DNA of 64,000 nucleotides from the NCBI GenBank assembly GCA_009684515.1, contig WKKS01000007.1, forward strand, positions 62,001 to 126,000, written 5' to 3'. Positions 18,817 through 27,052 of the stretch are shown here, piece after piece; positions within the stretch are counted from its first letter, which is position 1, and each line of letters opens with the position of its first letter. The notes beneath the pieces were generated by a model, which did not search any database, was not told the origin of the DNA, and was given only the letters and a program-made list of their open reading frames with translations. This stretch comes from Geobacter sp. Its GTDB lineage: Bacteria > Desulfobacterota > Desulfuromonadia > Geobacterales > Pseudopelobacteraceae. The position numbers were made by a program, and so were the translations under genes.

Positions 18817-18855
18817 GACTCAATTGTCCCCTGCTGGATAGTTTCTAGTAGCTTG

Positions 18856-19368
18856 CTACTTCAGTGGTCGCTGTTGGTAATCGGCTACAATATCATCGAC
18901 TTTCTGTACAGTCATCGCACCATAGGTGGAGTCATTAACCATTGCCAACGGTGCCATTCCACATGCACCCAGACAAGCAACCTTCTCGAAGGTAAATCGA
19001 AGGTCCGGTGTAGTTTCTGCATGGCCAATCCCGAGTTTGTCAAAGAATGTTTCAACAATGCGCGGAGCACCCTGAACATGACAGGCTGTCCCTACACATA
19101 CACGGATAATAAACTTACCGCGCGGCTTGAGGTGAAACTGGGCATAAAAAGTTAGTACGCCGTATATCTGGCTCGGGTAAACATTTAAACGTTCGGCAAT
19201 ATGGTCCGCTACCGTCCGCGGAATATAACCATATTCGTCCTGAGCAGCTTGCAGGACTGGCATAAGATTACCCGGTATGTCTATATACTTATCGATGATC
19301 GCATCGGCTATGGATAGATCTACTTCCGGTTCTTGTTCTTCAGTTTTCTGCGCCACTACGTCACTCAT
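18856..19368 (-). CDS. nuoE: NADH-quinone oxidoreductase subunit E
   Basis: 170 residues; thioredoxin-fold [2Fe-2S] protein (N1a) that pairs with NuoF. Ligands: CVGTACHV (C-x4-C) and CLGAC (C-x3-C), all four kept. ATG at 19368 is nine bases after AAGGAG; the ATG three codons earlier (19377) abuts that site and is less likely. Confidence 0.95.
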   Translation of the reverse strand: MSDVVAQKTEEQEPEVDLSIADAIIDKYIDIPGNLMPVLQAAQDEYGYIPRTVADHIAERLNVYPSQIYGVLTFYAQFHLKPRGKFIIRVCVGTACHVQGAPRIVETFFDKLGIGHAETTPDLRFTFEKVACLGACGMAPLAMVNDSTYGAMTVQKVDDIVADYQQRPLK

Positions 19369-19397
19369 GCGCCCCATCTCCTTTGAATCGTGCGGAG

Positions 19398-20570
19398 TTA
19401 TCTGTCAATTTCACCAAGTACAATGTCAAGTGTACCAATAACCGCCACCAAGTCAGCAATCATTGAACCCACAGTCATTTGTTCAATGGCTTGCAGGTTT
19501 ACAAACGAAGGTGGACGGATTCTCAATCGCTCCGGTTTGTTGCCACCATCGCTGACAATATAGAAACCGAGCTCACCCTTTGGAGCCTCGACGCTCTGAT
19601 ACACTTCGCCTTCAGGTGCAGGAAAACCTTCCGAAGCGATCTTGAAGTGATGAATAAGGCCCTCAATGCTGTTATATACATTTTCTTTCGGCGGGTAACA
19701 TACCTGAGGATAATCAGCCAATACTGGGCCGGGCTTAAGCTTGTCAAGACCCTGCCTGACGATTTTAATGGCTTCGCGCATTTCAACTAAACGTACTTTA
19801 TATCTATCAAAAGTATCGCAGTTTTCACCCACTGGAACTTTGAACTGATATTTTTCATAACCACCATATGGATTATCGCGACGAAGGTCCCAGTCAACGC
19901 CTGATCCTCGAAGTGCAGGACCGGTAAGACCAATGTCAATTGCATCATCGGCTGATATCACACCATTGCCGACTGTACGCTTGAGCCAGATCGGGTTGGT
20001 TGTCAAAAGACCTTCGTACTGGTCAAGATATTCCGGCATTACATCAATAAAGTCGCTGACCTTTCTGACAAACTCATCCGGCACGTCCTGTGAAAGCCCG
20101 CCCACACGGAAGAAGTTAGATGTCATACGTGCGCCAGATATCAGTTCATAGATTTCCATGATAGTTTCACGTTCACGGAACGCATAGATAAACACGGTCA
20201 TGGCTCCAATATCCAGGGCATGGCAGGCAATCCAGACCAAATGCGATTGTAGCCTGGTTAACTCGGCCATGATGATACGGATAGTCTCGGCACGCTCAGG
20301 CACCTCGACACCCATCAGCTTCTCAACGGCCAGGATATATCCGAGATTATTACTCATTGGCGCCAGATAATCGAGGCGGTCAGTCAGTGGCAATATCTGG
20401 TGAAAGGTTCGGTGCTCAGACAGTTTTTCAACACCGCGGTGCAAATAGCCGATGTGTGGAGTGACCTTAACTACCACCTCACCGTCAAGCTCGAGAACGA
20501 GCCGCAGAACCCCGTGAGTACTGGGGTGTTGAGGGCCCATATTTAGTGTCATTGTTTCAGTAGTAGCCAT
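19398..20570 (-). CDS. nuoD: NADH-quinone oxidoreductase subunit D
   Basis: 390 residues, 49-kDa-type quinone-site subunit related to hydrogenase large subunits but without nickel ligands. Starts MATTETMTLNMGPQHPSTHGVLRL with the conserved GPQHPSTHG quinone loop; C-terminal end GTLDIVLGEIDR is the family standard. NuoC and NuoD are separate genes, unlike E. coli. Confidence 0.97.
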   Translation of the reverse strand: MATTETMTLNMGPQHPSTHGVLRLVLELDGEVVVKVTPHIGYLHRGVEKLSEHRTFHQILPLTDRLDYLAPMSNNLGYILAVEKLMGVEVPERAETIRIIMAELTRLQSHLVWIACHALDIGAMTVFIYAFRERETIMEIYELISGARMTSNFFRVGGLSQDVPDEFVRKVSDFIDVMPEYLDQYEGLLTTNPIWLKRTVGNGVISADDAIDIGLTGPALRGSGVDWDLRRDNPYGGYEKYQFKVPVGENCDTFDRYKVRLVEMREAIKIVRQGLDKLKPGPVLADYPQVCYPPKENVYNSIEGLIHHFKIASEGFPAPEGEVYQSVEAPKGELGFYIVSDGGNKPERLRIRPPSFVNLQAIEQMTVGSMIADLVAVIGTLDIVLGEIDR

Positions 20571-20613
20571 GTATCGCCTCTTCTAAGATCGAATTGCAGA
20601 ACGATTTATAAAT

Positions 20614-21102
20614 CTATGACAAACGTCCCTTGTAAGGTTCACGGTCGGGTCCCTGTAATGGATAGTCTTTACGGAGCGGATGCCCTACCCAATCATCAGT
20701 CATAAGAATACGTCTAAGGTCGGGATGTTTATCGAATATTATTCCGAAAAGGTCATAGACTTCACGCTCCAGCCAGTTGGCTGTTGCCCATACCTTGGTT
20801 GCTGTCGGAATACTGCAGTCTGCTTCGGCAACCGGTGATTTTATTCGCAGTCTGTCCTTGTTGGGAATCGAGTAGAGCTGATAAACCATCATGAACCGCT
20901 CTTCTTTCTTACCCAAGTAATCAACCGCTGTCAGGTCAGTAAGCAGATTATACTGAAGCGATTGCTTAAGGAACGTAAGGATATCAATAATGGAATCCTT
21001 TTTTACGGTTACCGTAACCTCACCCCGGAATTCAACCACATCAATAATTGAGGCGGCAAATTTCTCCTTCAACTTGAGTACTGCTCGATTATTTTCTGCC
21101 AT
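20614..21102 (-). CDS. nuoC: NADH-quinone oxidoreductase subunit C
   Basis: 162 residues, 30-kDa-type subunit. The signature is WLEREVYDLFGIIFDKHPDLRRILM followed by DWVGHPLRKDYPLQG. ATG at 21102 is preferred over a TTG three codons upstream. Contains no cofactor; docks NuoD to NuoB. Confidence 0.95.
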   Translation of the reverse strand: MAENNRAVLKLKEKFAASIIDVVEFRGEVTVTVKKDSIIDILTFLKQSLQYNLLTDLTAVDYLGKKEERFMMVYQLYSIPNKDRLRIKSPVAEADCSIPTATKVWATANWLEREVYDLFGIIFDKHPDLRRILMTDDWVGHPLRKDYPLQGPDREPYKGRLS

Positions 21103-21157
21103 GAGTTCCAACCCTTTATTCTGGGATTTGAATGTAAATTGTCAGTTACAACTGGGC

Positions 21158-21673
21158 TTAAGCGGTGAAACCATCAATTCTGGTACCAAGTCCGACGGCT
21201 GAACCAAAGGAGTTTTTATCATTCCAAATTTTGTCCTGCAGCTTCATGAGACCAAAGAGCAAAGCCTCCGGGCGTGGCGGACAACCAGGGATATATACAT
21301 CAACCGGCAGGGCCTCATCAATTCCCTGCACAACGCTATATGTGTCAAATACTCCGCCGGAACAGGCGCACGCGCCCATTGCAATTACCCATTTTGGCTC
21401 TGGCATCTGCTCATACACCGTTTTTATAACCGGAAGCATTTTTTTTGTAACAGTGCCTGCTATAATTATGCAGTCTGATTGACGGGGAGATGCGCGAAAA
21501 ATAATTCCGAAACGGTCTAAGTCGTTATGGGAAGCGCCGGTAGCCATCATTTCGATTGCACAACATGCCAGACCAAAGGTCATTGGCCAAATCGACGACT
21601 TTCTGGACCAGTTGACCAGCTTGTCAAGCGATGTGGTGATAATGTTTTCGCCAAGCGGATTTTCTACTCCCAT
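21158..21673 (-). CDS. nuoB: NADH-quinone oxidoreductase subunit B
   Basis: 171 residues; holds the terminal [4Fe-4S] cluster N2 next to the quinone. Ligands: tandem Cys in [19 protein letters not shown] and [14 protein letters not shown] at 21673 follows AAAGGAG with eight bases between and overlaps the nuoA stop by ten bases, so translation is coupled; the frame extends seven codons further but without a ribosome site. Confidence 0.96.
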   Translation of the reverse strand: MGVENPLGENIITTSLDKLVNWSRKSSIWPMTFGLACCAIEMMATGASHNDLDRFGIIFRASPRQSDCIIIAGTVTKKMLPVIKTVYEQMPEPKWVIAMGACACSGGVFDTYSVVQGIDEALPVDVYIPGCPPRPEALLFGLMKLQDKIWNDKNSFGSAVGLGTRIDGFTA

Positions 21674-22020
21674 TCCAGTGCTCCTTTTTTCCATACATAT
21701 ATGTAACCGACGAAAAGTATTACGATAAACAGACCCATTTCAACCAAGCCAAACACCCCCAGCTTCTTGTAGAGTATTGCCCATGGATAAAGGAACACGG
21801 CCTCAATATCGAACAATATAAAAAGCATGGCAATCAGATAAAACTTGATTGAAAAACGCTCACGGGCTGTGCCTACCGGCTCGCAGCCGGATTCATAGGG
21901 TGAAAGCTTAAGGGCTGAAATCTTTTTAGGGCCGATCAAAGAGGAAAAAACGAGCGAACAAAGCCCGAATCCGACCGCTACGATCACCAGAAGTAATATT
22001 GGCAGATATGCACCAAGCAT
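21664..22020 (-). CDS. nuoA: NADH-quinone oxidoreductase subunit A
   Basis: 118 residues, three membrane spans. Conserved [37 protein letters not shown] is split here over the loop and second span (Cys in ESGCEP). First gene of the operon, with GGAGGG before the ATG. Confidence 0.96.
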   Translation of the reverse strand: MLGAYLPILLLVIVAVGFGLCSLVFSSLIGPKKISALKLSPYESGCEPVGTARERFSIKFYLIAMLFILFDIEAVFLYPWAILYKKLGVFGLVEMGLFIVILFVGYIYVWKKGALEWE

Positions 22021-22044
22021 CTAAAACCCTCCTTACTGCTCACG

Positions 22045-22057
22045 GTATACTGTATAC
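22045..22057. promoter_or_regulatory. Perfect palindrome GTATACTGTATAC over the nuo start site
   Basis: A 13-base perfect inverted repeat placed at about +5 to +17 of the predicted nuo transcript, a typical repressor position. The half site TGTATACA resembles operators of GntR-type regulators. The regulator is unknown. Confidence 0.5.
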
Positions 22058-22068
22058 AACTTCGGCAA

Positions 22069-22097
22069 TAGATAGGTTATTTAAGTTTCTTTGTCAA
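22069..22097 (-). promoter_or_regulatory. Promoter of the nuo operon
   Basis: Minus strand TTGACA (22092-22097), exactly 17 bases, then TATCTA (22069-22074), 49 bases before nuoA. Consensus -35 and good spacing. Confidence 0.7.
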
Positions 22098-22454
22098 GCA
22101 GTTTTTCCCTTTTTTTTACATTCACACATCCTGGCATCGCTGAGCAAAAAAAAGACGTAACATACCGTTTTTACGTATCACTAACATTTGAATGTACAAA
22201 TACAAACAACAATGGTTCGGATGATTTCTGAATAATTTCTTTGATGTTTCAAATCAAACGCCAGTATATTTTACAACATCTAAATATCCGCTTTTCCAGA
22301 TATTTATTGAGTCACTTTGCCCCTAACAAGCCAACACTGCATACATTATCAGGAACAACTTCGTGTTAATAACAGATTTACAGACACTCTGTTTTTGTTA
22401 TGTGCAAACTACAACTCGCTGAATATAGGCATCTCACAAACATGCCATCCGAGA

Positions 22455-22482
22455 TTGACACGACTATAACCGGTGTGCTAAC
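22455..22482 (+). promoter_or_regulatory. Candidate hemL promoter with extended -10
   Basis: TTGACA (22455-22460), 16-base spacer, GCTAAC (22477-22482) preceded by TG. The -10 is poor but the extended TG and perfect -35 support it. Confidence 0.35.
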
Positions 22483-22539
22483 CATTCAAGTTGAAATGCG
22501 TTAAACAGAATCTTTCTAATAAATGAAGGGAGTACCACA

Positions 22540-23826
22540 ATGAACCACAATCACTCCAGCCAACTTTTCCAGCAAGCAAAAATATCGATACCAGGCGGCG
22601 TAAACAGTCCTGTTCGCGCCTTTAAGTCAGTTGGGGCAGACCCCCTGTTCATAAAGAAAGCCTCTGGCTGCCATATTTACGATGAAGATGAAAATACTTT
22701 CGTTGACTATGTCGGTTCATGGGGTCCAATGATTGTCGGGCATTGTCATCCCGAAGTTATTTCTGCCGTGAAAAAGACAATGGATAACGGAGCTAGCTTC
22801 GGAGCCCCGACTGAACTAGAAATAATATTAGCCAACATGGTAATTGAGGCTGTACCCTCCATCGAAATGGTTCGAATGGTCAGTTCGGGTACAGAAGCAA
22901 CTATGAGCGCTATACGCCTGGCACGCGGATACACTGGTCGCGACAACATACTTAAGTTTTCCGGTTGCTACCACGGTCATGCCGACGCACTGCTTGTCAA
23001 AGCCGGATCCGGCGCGGCCACATTCGGGGTTCCAGACTCACCTGGTGTTCCCGCCGACTTTGCCAAACATACACTCACGGCAGAGTATAATTCTTTAGAA
23101 TCAGTAAAATCACTTGTCGCAAAAAATAAAGACTCGGTTGCCTGCATCATAGTGGAACCTGTTGCAGGCAATATGGGCACAGTTCCGCCACAAGACGGTT
23201 TCTTGGAGGGTTTGCGCGACATATGCACCAACGAAGGAATCATCCTGATTTTCGACGAGGTCATGTCTGGTTTTCGCGTCGCCTACGGCGGGGCGCAAGA
23301 ACTGTACAACGTTACGCCGGACATGACTACTTTGGGGAAAATTATCGGAGGGGGCTTGCCGGTTGGTGCATTCGGGGGTAAACGCGAGATCATGGAGAAA
23401 CTATCTCCTTCAGGTGGGGTGTATCAGGCGGGAACACTTTCGGGCAACCCGCTTGCCATGTCAGCCGGAATTGCAACATTGAACATACTCAAACGCCCCG
23501 GGTTTTATCAACAACTGGAGGAAAAAAGCCGCTTTGTTGCAGAGGGAATTGCCAAGGCAGCCAAAGACGCAGGCTACCCGCTATATTCCACCAGAGTTGG
23601 CAGCATGTTCTGTGCATTCTTCACAAAAGGAGAAGTTCACAATTGGACTACTGCCGCCCAATGCGATACGGCAGCTTTCGCCAAGTATTTTCTTGGAATG
23701 CTGGACGAAGGAATCTATCTCGCCCCATCACAATTTGAGACGGCTTTTGTGTCAGTTGCTCATGGAGAGTCTGACATGGAAAAAACAATTGCGGCAGCCG
23801 CAAATTGTTTTAAACAGATTGCGTAG
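22540..23826 (+). CDS. hemL: Glutamate-1-semialdehyde 2,1-aminomutase
   Basis: 428 residues, PLP enzyme making 5-aminolevulinate from glutamate-1-semialdehyde in the C5 route to haem. Seen: [12 protein letters not shown] near the N-terminus, [20 protein letters not shown], and the PLP lysine in [17 protein letters not shown]. Full family length. Ribosome site AAGGGAG before ATG. Haem supply suits a cytochrome-rich organism. ATP synthase genes follow on the same strand after 38 bases and may share its transcript. Confidence 0.97.
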   Translation: MNHNHSSQLFQQAKISIPGGVNSPVRAFKSVGADPLFIKKASGCHIYDEDENTFVDYVGSWGPMIVGHCHPEVISAVKKTMDNGASFGAPTELEIILANMVIEAVPSIEMVRMVSSGTEATMSAIRLARGYTGRDNILKFSGCYHGHADALLVKAGSGAATFGVPDSPGVPADFAKHTLTAEYNSLESVKSLVAKNKDSVACIIVEPVAGNMGTVPPQDGFLEGLRDICTNEGIILIFDEVMSGFRVAYGGAQELYNVTPDMTTLGKIIGGGLPVGAFGGKREIMEKLSPSGGVYQAGTLSGNPLAMSAGIATLNILKRPGFYQQLEEKSRFVAEGIAKAAKDAGYPLYSTRVGSMFCAFFTKGEVHNWTTAAQCDTAAFAKYFLGMLDEGIYLAPSQFETAFVSVAHGESDMEKTIAAAANCFKQIA

Positions 23827-23864
23827 ACAAGATCCTCTTTATAATTGACACAAGGAGATATGCT

Positions 23865-23912
23865 GTGGTATTCAATACCGGTTTTGTGCCTGCTATTAGT
23901 CGTGACAACTAA
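23865..23912 (+). CDS. Putative 15-codon leader ORF coupled to atpZ
   Basis: GTG start seven bases after AAGGAG (23852-23857), reading VVFNTGFVPAISRDN, with its TAA overlapping the atpZ ATG as TAATG. The atpZ ATG has no ribosome site of its own, so this short frame may deliver ribosomes to it. No known family. A different frame starting ATG at 23860 has the same site at only two bases and is less likely. Confidence 0.4.
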   Translation: MVFNTGFVPAISRDN

Positions 23913-24148
23913 TGACAAATAACAAACGAGAACTCTTTCAAAGCTTGGCAATGGTTTCCAGCATGGGTATTTCAGTGGTGCTGGCTATCGCTATCGGAGT
24001 CTGGTTTGGTCTCACGCTTGATCGTTGGCTTGGCACAAAGCCTTGGTTCTTTTATATCTTTCTTTTTATTGGTATAGCTGCAGGCTTCAAAAATGTCTAC
24101 CTGATAGCCGGCAGGGAGATTCGTAAAAATGATGACAGCAATGAATGA
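23912..24148 (+). CDS. atpZ: AtpZ/AtpI-family membrane protein of the ATP synthase operon
   Basis: 78 residues with two membrane spans (about 17-36 and 45-63) and a charged C-terminus [11 protein letters not shown]. The motif GVWFGLTLDRWLGTKPW and GFKNVYLI are typical of the short AtpZ-type proteins encoded ahead of the F0 genes, thought to help assembly or Mg/Ca supply. Its stop lies 20 bases inside the atpI start, so coupled. Confidence 0.8.
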   Translation: MTNNKRELFQSLAMVSSMGISVVLAIAIGVWFGLTLDRWLGTKPWFFYIFLFIGIAAGFKNVYLIAGREIRKNDDSNE

Positions 24149-24512
24149 GGACAACCTCTTCCACGTCATCATCAAAGGGAGTCTTGGTTTACTAGCAGTT
24201 CTGGTTATCGTAGGTCTGGTTTTTTTTTCCGCAAAGACTGGACTAGGAATTCTGGCCGGCGGGATTATTGCCGTAATCAATTTTTATTGGCTGCGTAATG
24301 TTCTGCAGCGGATTCTTGGCCTGCTCCCAAACCGACCGTTTCTTTACGCTCAAATCCGGTTCATCGCCAGAATTAGTATCACAGGTTTTATACTTTACTT
24401 GATAATTACATCAGGCTGGTTTTCACTGGCTGGAATATTAGTCGGACTTTCAACTATTGTAATAAACATAATTGCACTTTCACTCTACGGCGCTCTGCGC
24501 GCAGGAGGCTAG
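24129..24512 (+). CDS. atpI: ATP synthase subunit I (AtpI family)
   Basis: 127 residues with four hydrophobic spans (about 15-33, 37-53, 71-93, 97-118), the AtpI pattern; helps assemble the c-ring. Low sequence conservation, so the call rests on size, topology and position between atpZ and atpB. ATG at 24129 overlaps atpZ by 20 bases; an alternative ATG is at 24141. atpB begins four bases after the stop. Confidence 0.75.
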   Translation: MMTAMNEDNLFHVIIKGSLGLLAVLVIVGLVFFSAKTGLGILAGGIIAVINFYWLRNVLQRILGLLPNRPFLYAQIRFIARISITGFILYLIITSGWFSLAGILVGLSTIVINIIALSLYGALRAGG

Positions 24513-24516
24513 AACC

Positions 24517-25206
24517 ATGGTTCATCCTTTACTTTTTCTCGAATTTTTCCGTAAACTGCTTTCTCCTCTACACATTTCCGATGCCAGCGCCGATGCCATC
24601 ATATACACTTGGCTGATTATCATCTTGCTGTTGGCGCTATCACTCATGGCAACCTCAGCGCTCAAGTCCATCCCAAGCGGATTGCAAAATTTCATGGAAT
24701 CCGTGATTGGTGGAATCGAGAATATGGTGGTGGAAACAATGGGTGAACATGGCCGTCCGTTCTTCCCGCTGATCGCAACACTGGCGATTTTCATTCTTGT
24801 TTCAAACCTGATCGGACTGATCCCCGGTTTTTTCCCTCCGACCGCCAACATCAATACAACCGCGGCCTGTGCTGTTGTTGTTTTCGTTTCCACACATATT
24901 GTCGGCATTAAACATCATGGCATACATTACCTGAAGCATTTCTGCGGACCGATCGCCTGGCTGGCACCGGTCATGTTCTTTATCGAAGTGATCGGTCATC
25001 TGAGCCGCCCTGTATCACTCACTCTTCGTCTTTTCGGCAATATGAACGGCCACGAACTGGTTCTGATGATATTCTTCGGGCTGGCACCATTTCTGGTACC
25101 TCTGCCGATGATGCTGATGGGAGTCCTGGTGTCCTTCATCCAGGCATTTGTCTTCATGCTGCTGGCAATGATCTACATTCAAGGATCTCTGGAAGAAGCA
25201 CACTGA
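24517..25206 (+). CDS. atpB: F0 ATP synthase subunit a
   Basis: 229 residues, five or six membrane spans. The essential Arg is in [14 protein letters not shown], and the last span is [26 protein letters not shown] at 24517 follows AGGAGG with seven bases; the frame opens further upstream inside atpI but without support. Forms the proton (or sodium) half-channels against the c-ring. Confidence 0.95.
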   Translation: MVHPLLFLEFFRKLLSPLHISDASADAIIYTWLIIILLLALSLMATSALKSIPSGLQNFMESVIGGIENMVVETMGEHGRPFFPLIATLAIFILVSNLIGLIPGFFPPTANINTTAACAVVVFVSTHIVGIKHHGIHYLKHFCGPIAWLAPVMFFIEVIGHLSRPVSLTLRLFGNMNGHELVLMIFFGLAPFLVPLPMMLMGVLVSFIQAFVFMLLAMIYIQGSLEEAH

Positions 25207-25270
25207 TCCTGATTAACTAATTTATTTACTCCTATACTGTTTAGGAGACAAACCATGCGGAGGTAGTAAA

Positions 25271-25546
25271 ATGAGTTTTTTCACGATGTGCGTTCTGGCA
25301 GCAGGTATTGGTATGGCACTTGGTACACTGGGCACCGGCATTGGCCAGGGCTTGGCGGTTAAAAGTGCTGTTGAAGGCGTTTCACGTAACCCAGGCGCTT
25401 CAGGAAAGATCCTGACCACAATGATGATCGGTCTGGCTATGATCGAGTCTCTGGCAATCTACGCTCTGGTTGTCTGCCTGATCATTCTTTTTGCAAACCC
25501 TTACAAAGACATTGCAATCAAACTTGCTGAAACTGTAGCCAAGTAA
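25271..25546 (+). CDS. atpE: F0 ATP synthase subunit c
   Basis: 91 residues, two helices joined by the polar loop SRNPGASGKI. The ion-binding carboxylate is E59 in MIESLAIYALV. Q26, E59, S60 and Y64 are all present at the spacing of the sodium site in Ilyobacter c-rings (Gln32, Glu65, Ser66, Tyr70), but the Pro four before Gln is Thr and the Thr after Ser is Leu; ion choice is open. F1 genes and b/delta subunits are not in the window. Confidence 0.95.
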   Translation: MSFFTMCVLAAGIGMALGTLGTGIGQGLAVKSAVEGVSRNPGASGKILTTMMIGLAMIESLAIYALVVCLIILFANPYKDIAIKLAETVAK

Positions 25547-25570
25547 TTCTGGTAAACATTTCTCATGTTA

Positions 25571-25606
25571 CAAAGAAAGGGCATCCAAATGGATGCCCTT
25601 TCTTTG
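25571..25606. terminator. Bidirectional terminator after atpE
   Basis: Perfect 16-pair stem CAAAGAAAGGGCATCC/GGATGCCCTTTCTTTG with loop AAAT, between convergent atpE and the lipoprotein gene; the stem itself supplies T-rich tails on both strands. Confidence 0.8.
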
Positions 25607-25631
25607 TATGATAATATCTTTTCAGGACACT

Positions 25632-26402
25632 CTATTCATCGTCTTTTAGCATCCCCTCAACCTCATTGGAGACCAGACTTTCAAGTATGGCTCCCGATGG
25701 CAATCTGACTAAGGATCTGGCTTGATAACGGTAAACGGTTCCTCTCGCCAGACCACTGTCGACATACTCTTTTGCATTAATGGGTTCATTGTTGATTGGC
25801 CGCAGAGAAAAGACATTTTTTTGAAGCGCGCGATACAGATTATAACCGACTAAAACACCATCCAACGGCGGCAGACTGACGAACGAAAGTTTAATTTCAG
25901 TTGGTTGTGATTCGACATGAATTATTGGAGGTAAGGCTGCTTGTACAATCCGGACAGAAACCCTGGAAGTCGAAGTACCATCCATACCCTCTTTAGTAAA
26001 AGGAACTATAACGTAAGAATACTGCTTTCCGGCGACCACATCCCCGTCAAGCAGTGCCATCCGATTCCCCGCACGTTCGACACCTTCAGGCAAAACATCC
26101 AGATACAGCTTACGAAAGAGGCGATAACCGTCCATACAAGAACTACAGGTTGACTCAGGGGCACTGTCAATTTCTCTTTTATTGATTTTAACCCCGGCCA
26201 GATCATTCAGCTTGTTACCAGTTTTGTCAGAGATAGGCAGCTCAAATCGTATTTTCACTCCAGAACCACTTTGAATCGCTGTTGTAGATGTCACCGCTGC
26301 TGGTAACAGCATATCCGGATAGACCAAAGACCCTTTTTTACCGCAGGCAGACATTATCAGCGTCACGCTGCCTAAAACAGCCAGCCTACCCCACATTCTC
26401 AT
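25632..26402 (-). CDS. Lipoprotein with LptM-like N-terminal motif and fibronectin-III-like region
   Basis: 256 residues. Signal sequence 1-19 with Cys at 20; directly after it CGKKGSLVYPD, close to the C-G-x-K-G-x-L-x-x-P signature of the small LptM lipoproteins. The rest has two blocks that look like fibronectin type III strands (about 45-150 and 155-245; YRLFRK..., VVAGKQYSYVIVPF and VGYNLYRAL..., ARGTVYRYQARSL). Two Cys in STCSSCMDGY may form a disulfide. Its start overlaps the gspB stop by four bases, so it belongs to the argH-exeA-gspB transcript. Function unknown; an outer-membrane assembly or secretion partner is a guess. Confidence 0.75.
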   Translation of the reverse strand: MRMWGRLAVLGSVTLIMSACGKKGSLVYPDMLLPAAVTSTTAIQSGSGVKIRFELPISDKTGNKLNDLAGVKINKREIDSAPESTCSSCMDGYRLFRKLYLDVLPEGVERAGNRMALLDGDVVAGKQYSYVIVPFTKEGMDGTSTSRVSVRIVQAALPPIIHVESQPTEIKLSFVSLPPLDGVLVGYNLYRALQKNVFSLRPINNEPINAKEYVDSGLARGTVYRYQARSLVRLPSGAILESLVSNEVEGMLKDDE

Positions 26403-27043
26403 CTTTTTACCTCCGCAACCGATGCCGTATTTAATCGGAGCTCAAAGATCCCGGTTGGCGTTGAAAATTTTACTTTGTCGGGTTGGATTTCTGCGACTTT
26501 TGCACCTGAGACAACAGCCCCTTCCTTTAACAAAAACCCGTTGACCACTGCTCGTCTTGCGGTATGCTCTTCCTGCCATGCAATACCAGATAGTTTAATG
26601 TCGGCTGGAGGTTGGGTTTGTGGTGCGGAATTCTCTAATGGTGGTGGAATAGTTGCCTTAATCGAACGCTTGGCAGGTCTGGGCACAGCTGCTTCCTTTT
26701 GGTCTCCGTCGAAGGCAGTTACTGCAGATGGCACCACTAAAGGCACCGCTTGCTCAACAGTTGCTGTGACCGGCGGGAGCGCCGCAGGAGCGGCAAATGT
26801 AGGCCGGGCAGAGGGCTGAGGAATATTCCCAGACTTGTTGTTTCTCAAGACAAACCATGTACCGGCAGAAGTAATGACCGAAGCGACAACGATCAGAATA
26901 ATTATTTTCCAGGAGCCACCTTTGGCAGGCTTCTGCAAACGTTCCTGAAAAAGGTCTCCTGTAATGCTCATAATGCCACCACTGGAGGACTTCTTTAATT
27001 TATCGTGCTCAACTTTTTTTAGTGCATCCAGAATATAACTCAT
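26399..27043 (-). CDS. GspB-like membrane protein of a general secretion ATPase pair
   Basis: 214 residues. Opens with MSYILDALKKVE, the common start of GspB/PulB-like proteins, followed by a basic cytoplasmic part, one membrane span about 45-66, a Pro/Ala-rich periplasmic linker, and a C-terminal GspB domain (LSGIAWQE...RRAVVNGFLLKEGAVV...KVKFSTPTG). Partner of the ExeA-like ATPase encoded just upstream (nine bases). In Aeromonas ExeAB helps the type II secretin pass the cell wall. Confidence 0.8.
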   Translation of the reverse strand: MSYILDALKKVEHDKLKKSSSGGIMSITGDLFQERLQKPAKGGSWKIIILIVVASVITSAGTWFVLRNNKSGNIPQPSARPTFAAPAALPPVTATVEQAVPLVVPSAVTAFDGDQKEAAVPRPAKRSIKATIPPPLENSAPQTQPPADIKLSGIAWQEEHTARRAVVNGFLLKEGAVVSGAKVAEIQPDKVKFSTPTGIFELRLNTASVAEVKR

Positions 27044-27052
27044 ATAATCCGA

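Larger units (their letters stand above)
22021..22539. other. Intergenic region between divergent nuo and hemL
   Basis: 519 bases, AT-rich, no gene seen. It holds the nuo promoter and palindrome at the left end and a candidate hemL promoter at the right. An imperfect inverted repeat (AACAGA at 22370-22375 with TCTGTT at 22388-22393) and a short one (ACGTAA/TTACGT near 22155-22176) are present with no assigned role. Confidence 0.75.

Noticed and set aside
22154..22401. Inverted repeats between nuo and hemL as regulatory RNA or terminator
   Set aside because: Stems are only six pairs with long loops and no T-run; nothing links them to a known RNA family.
23860..23922. ATG-started 20-codon hydrophobic frame before atpZ
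   Set aside because: Only two bases separate AAGGAG from this ATG; the overlapping GTG frame has ideal spacing and a TAATG stop/start.
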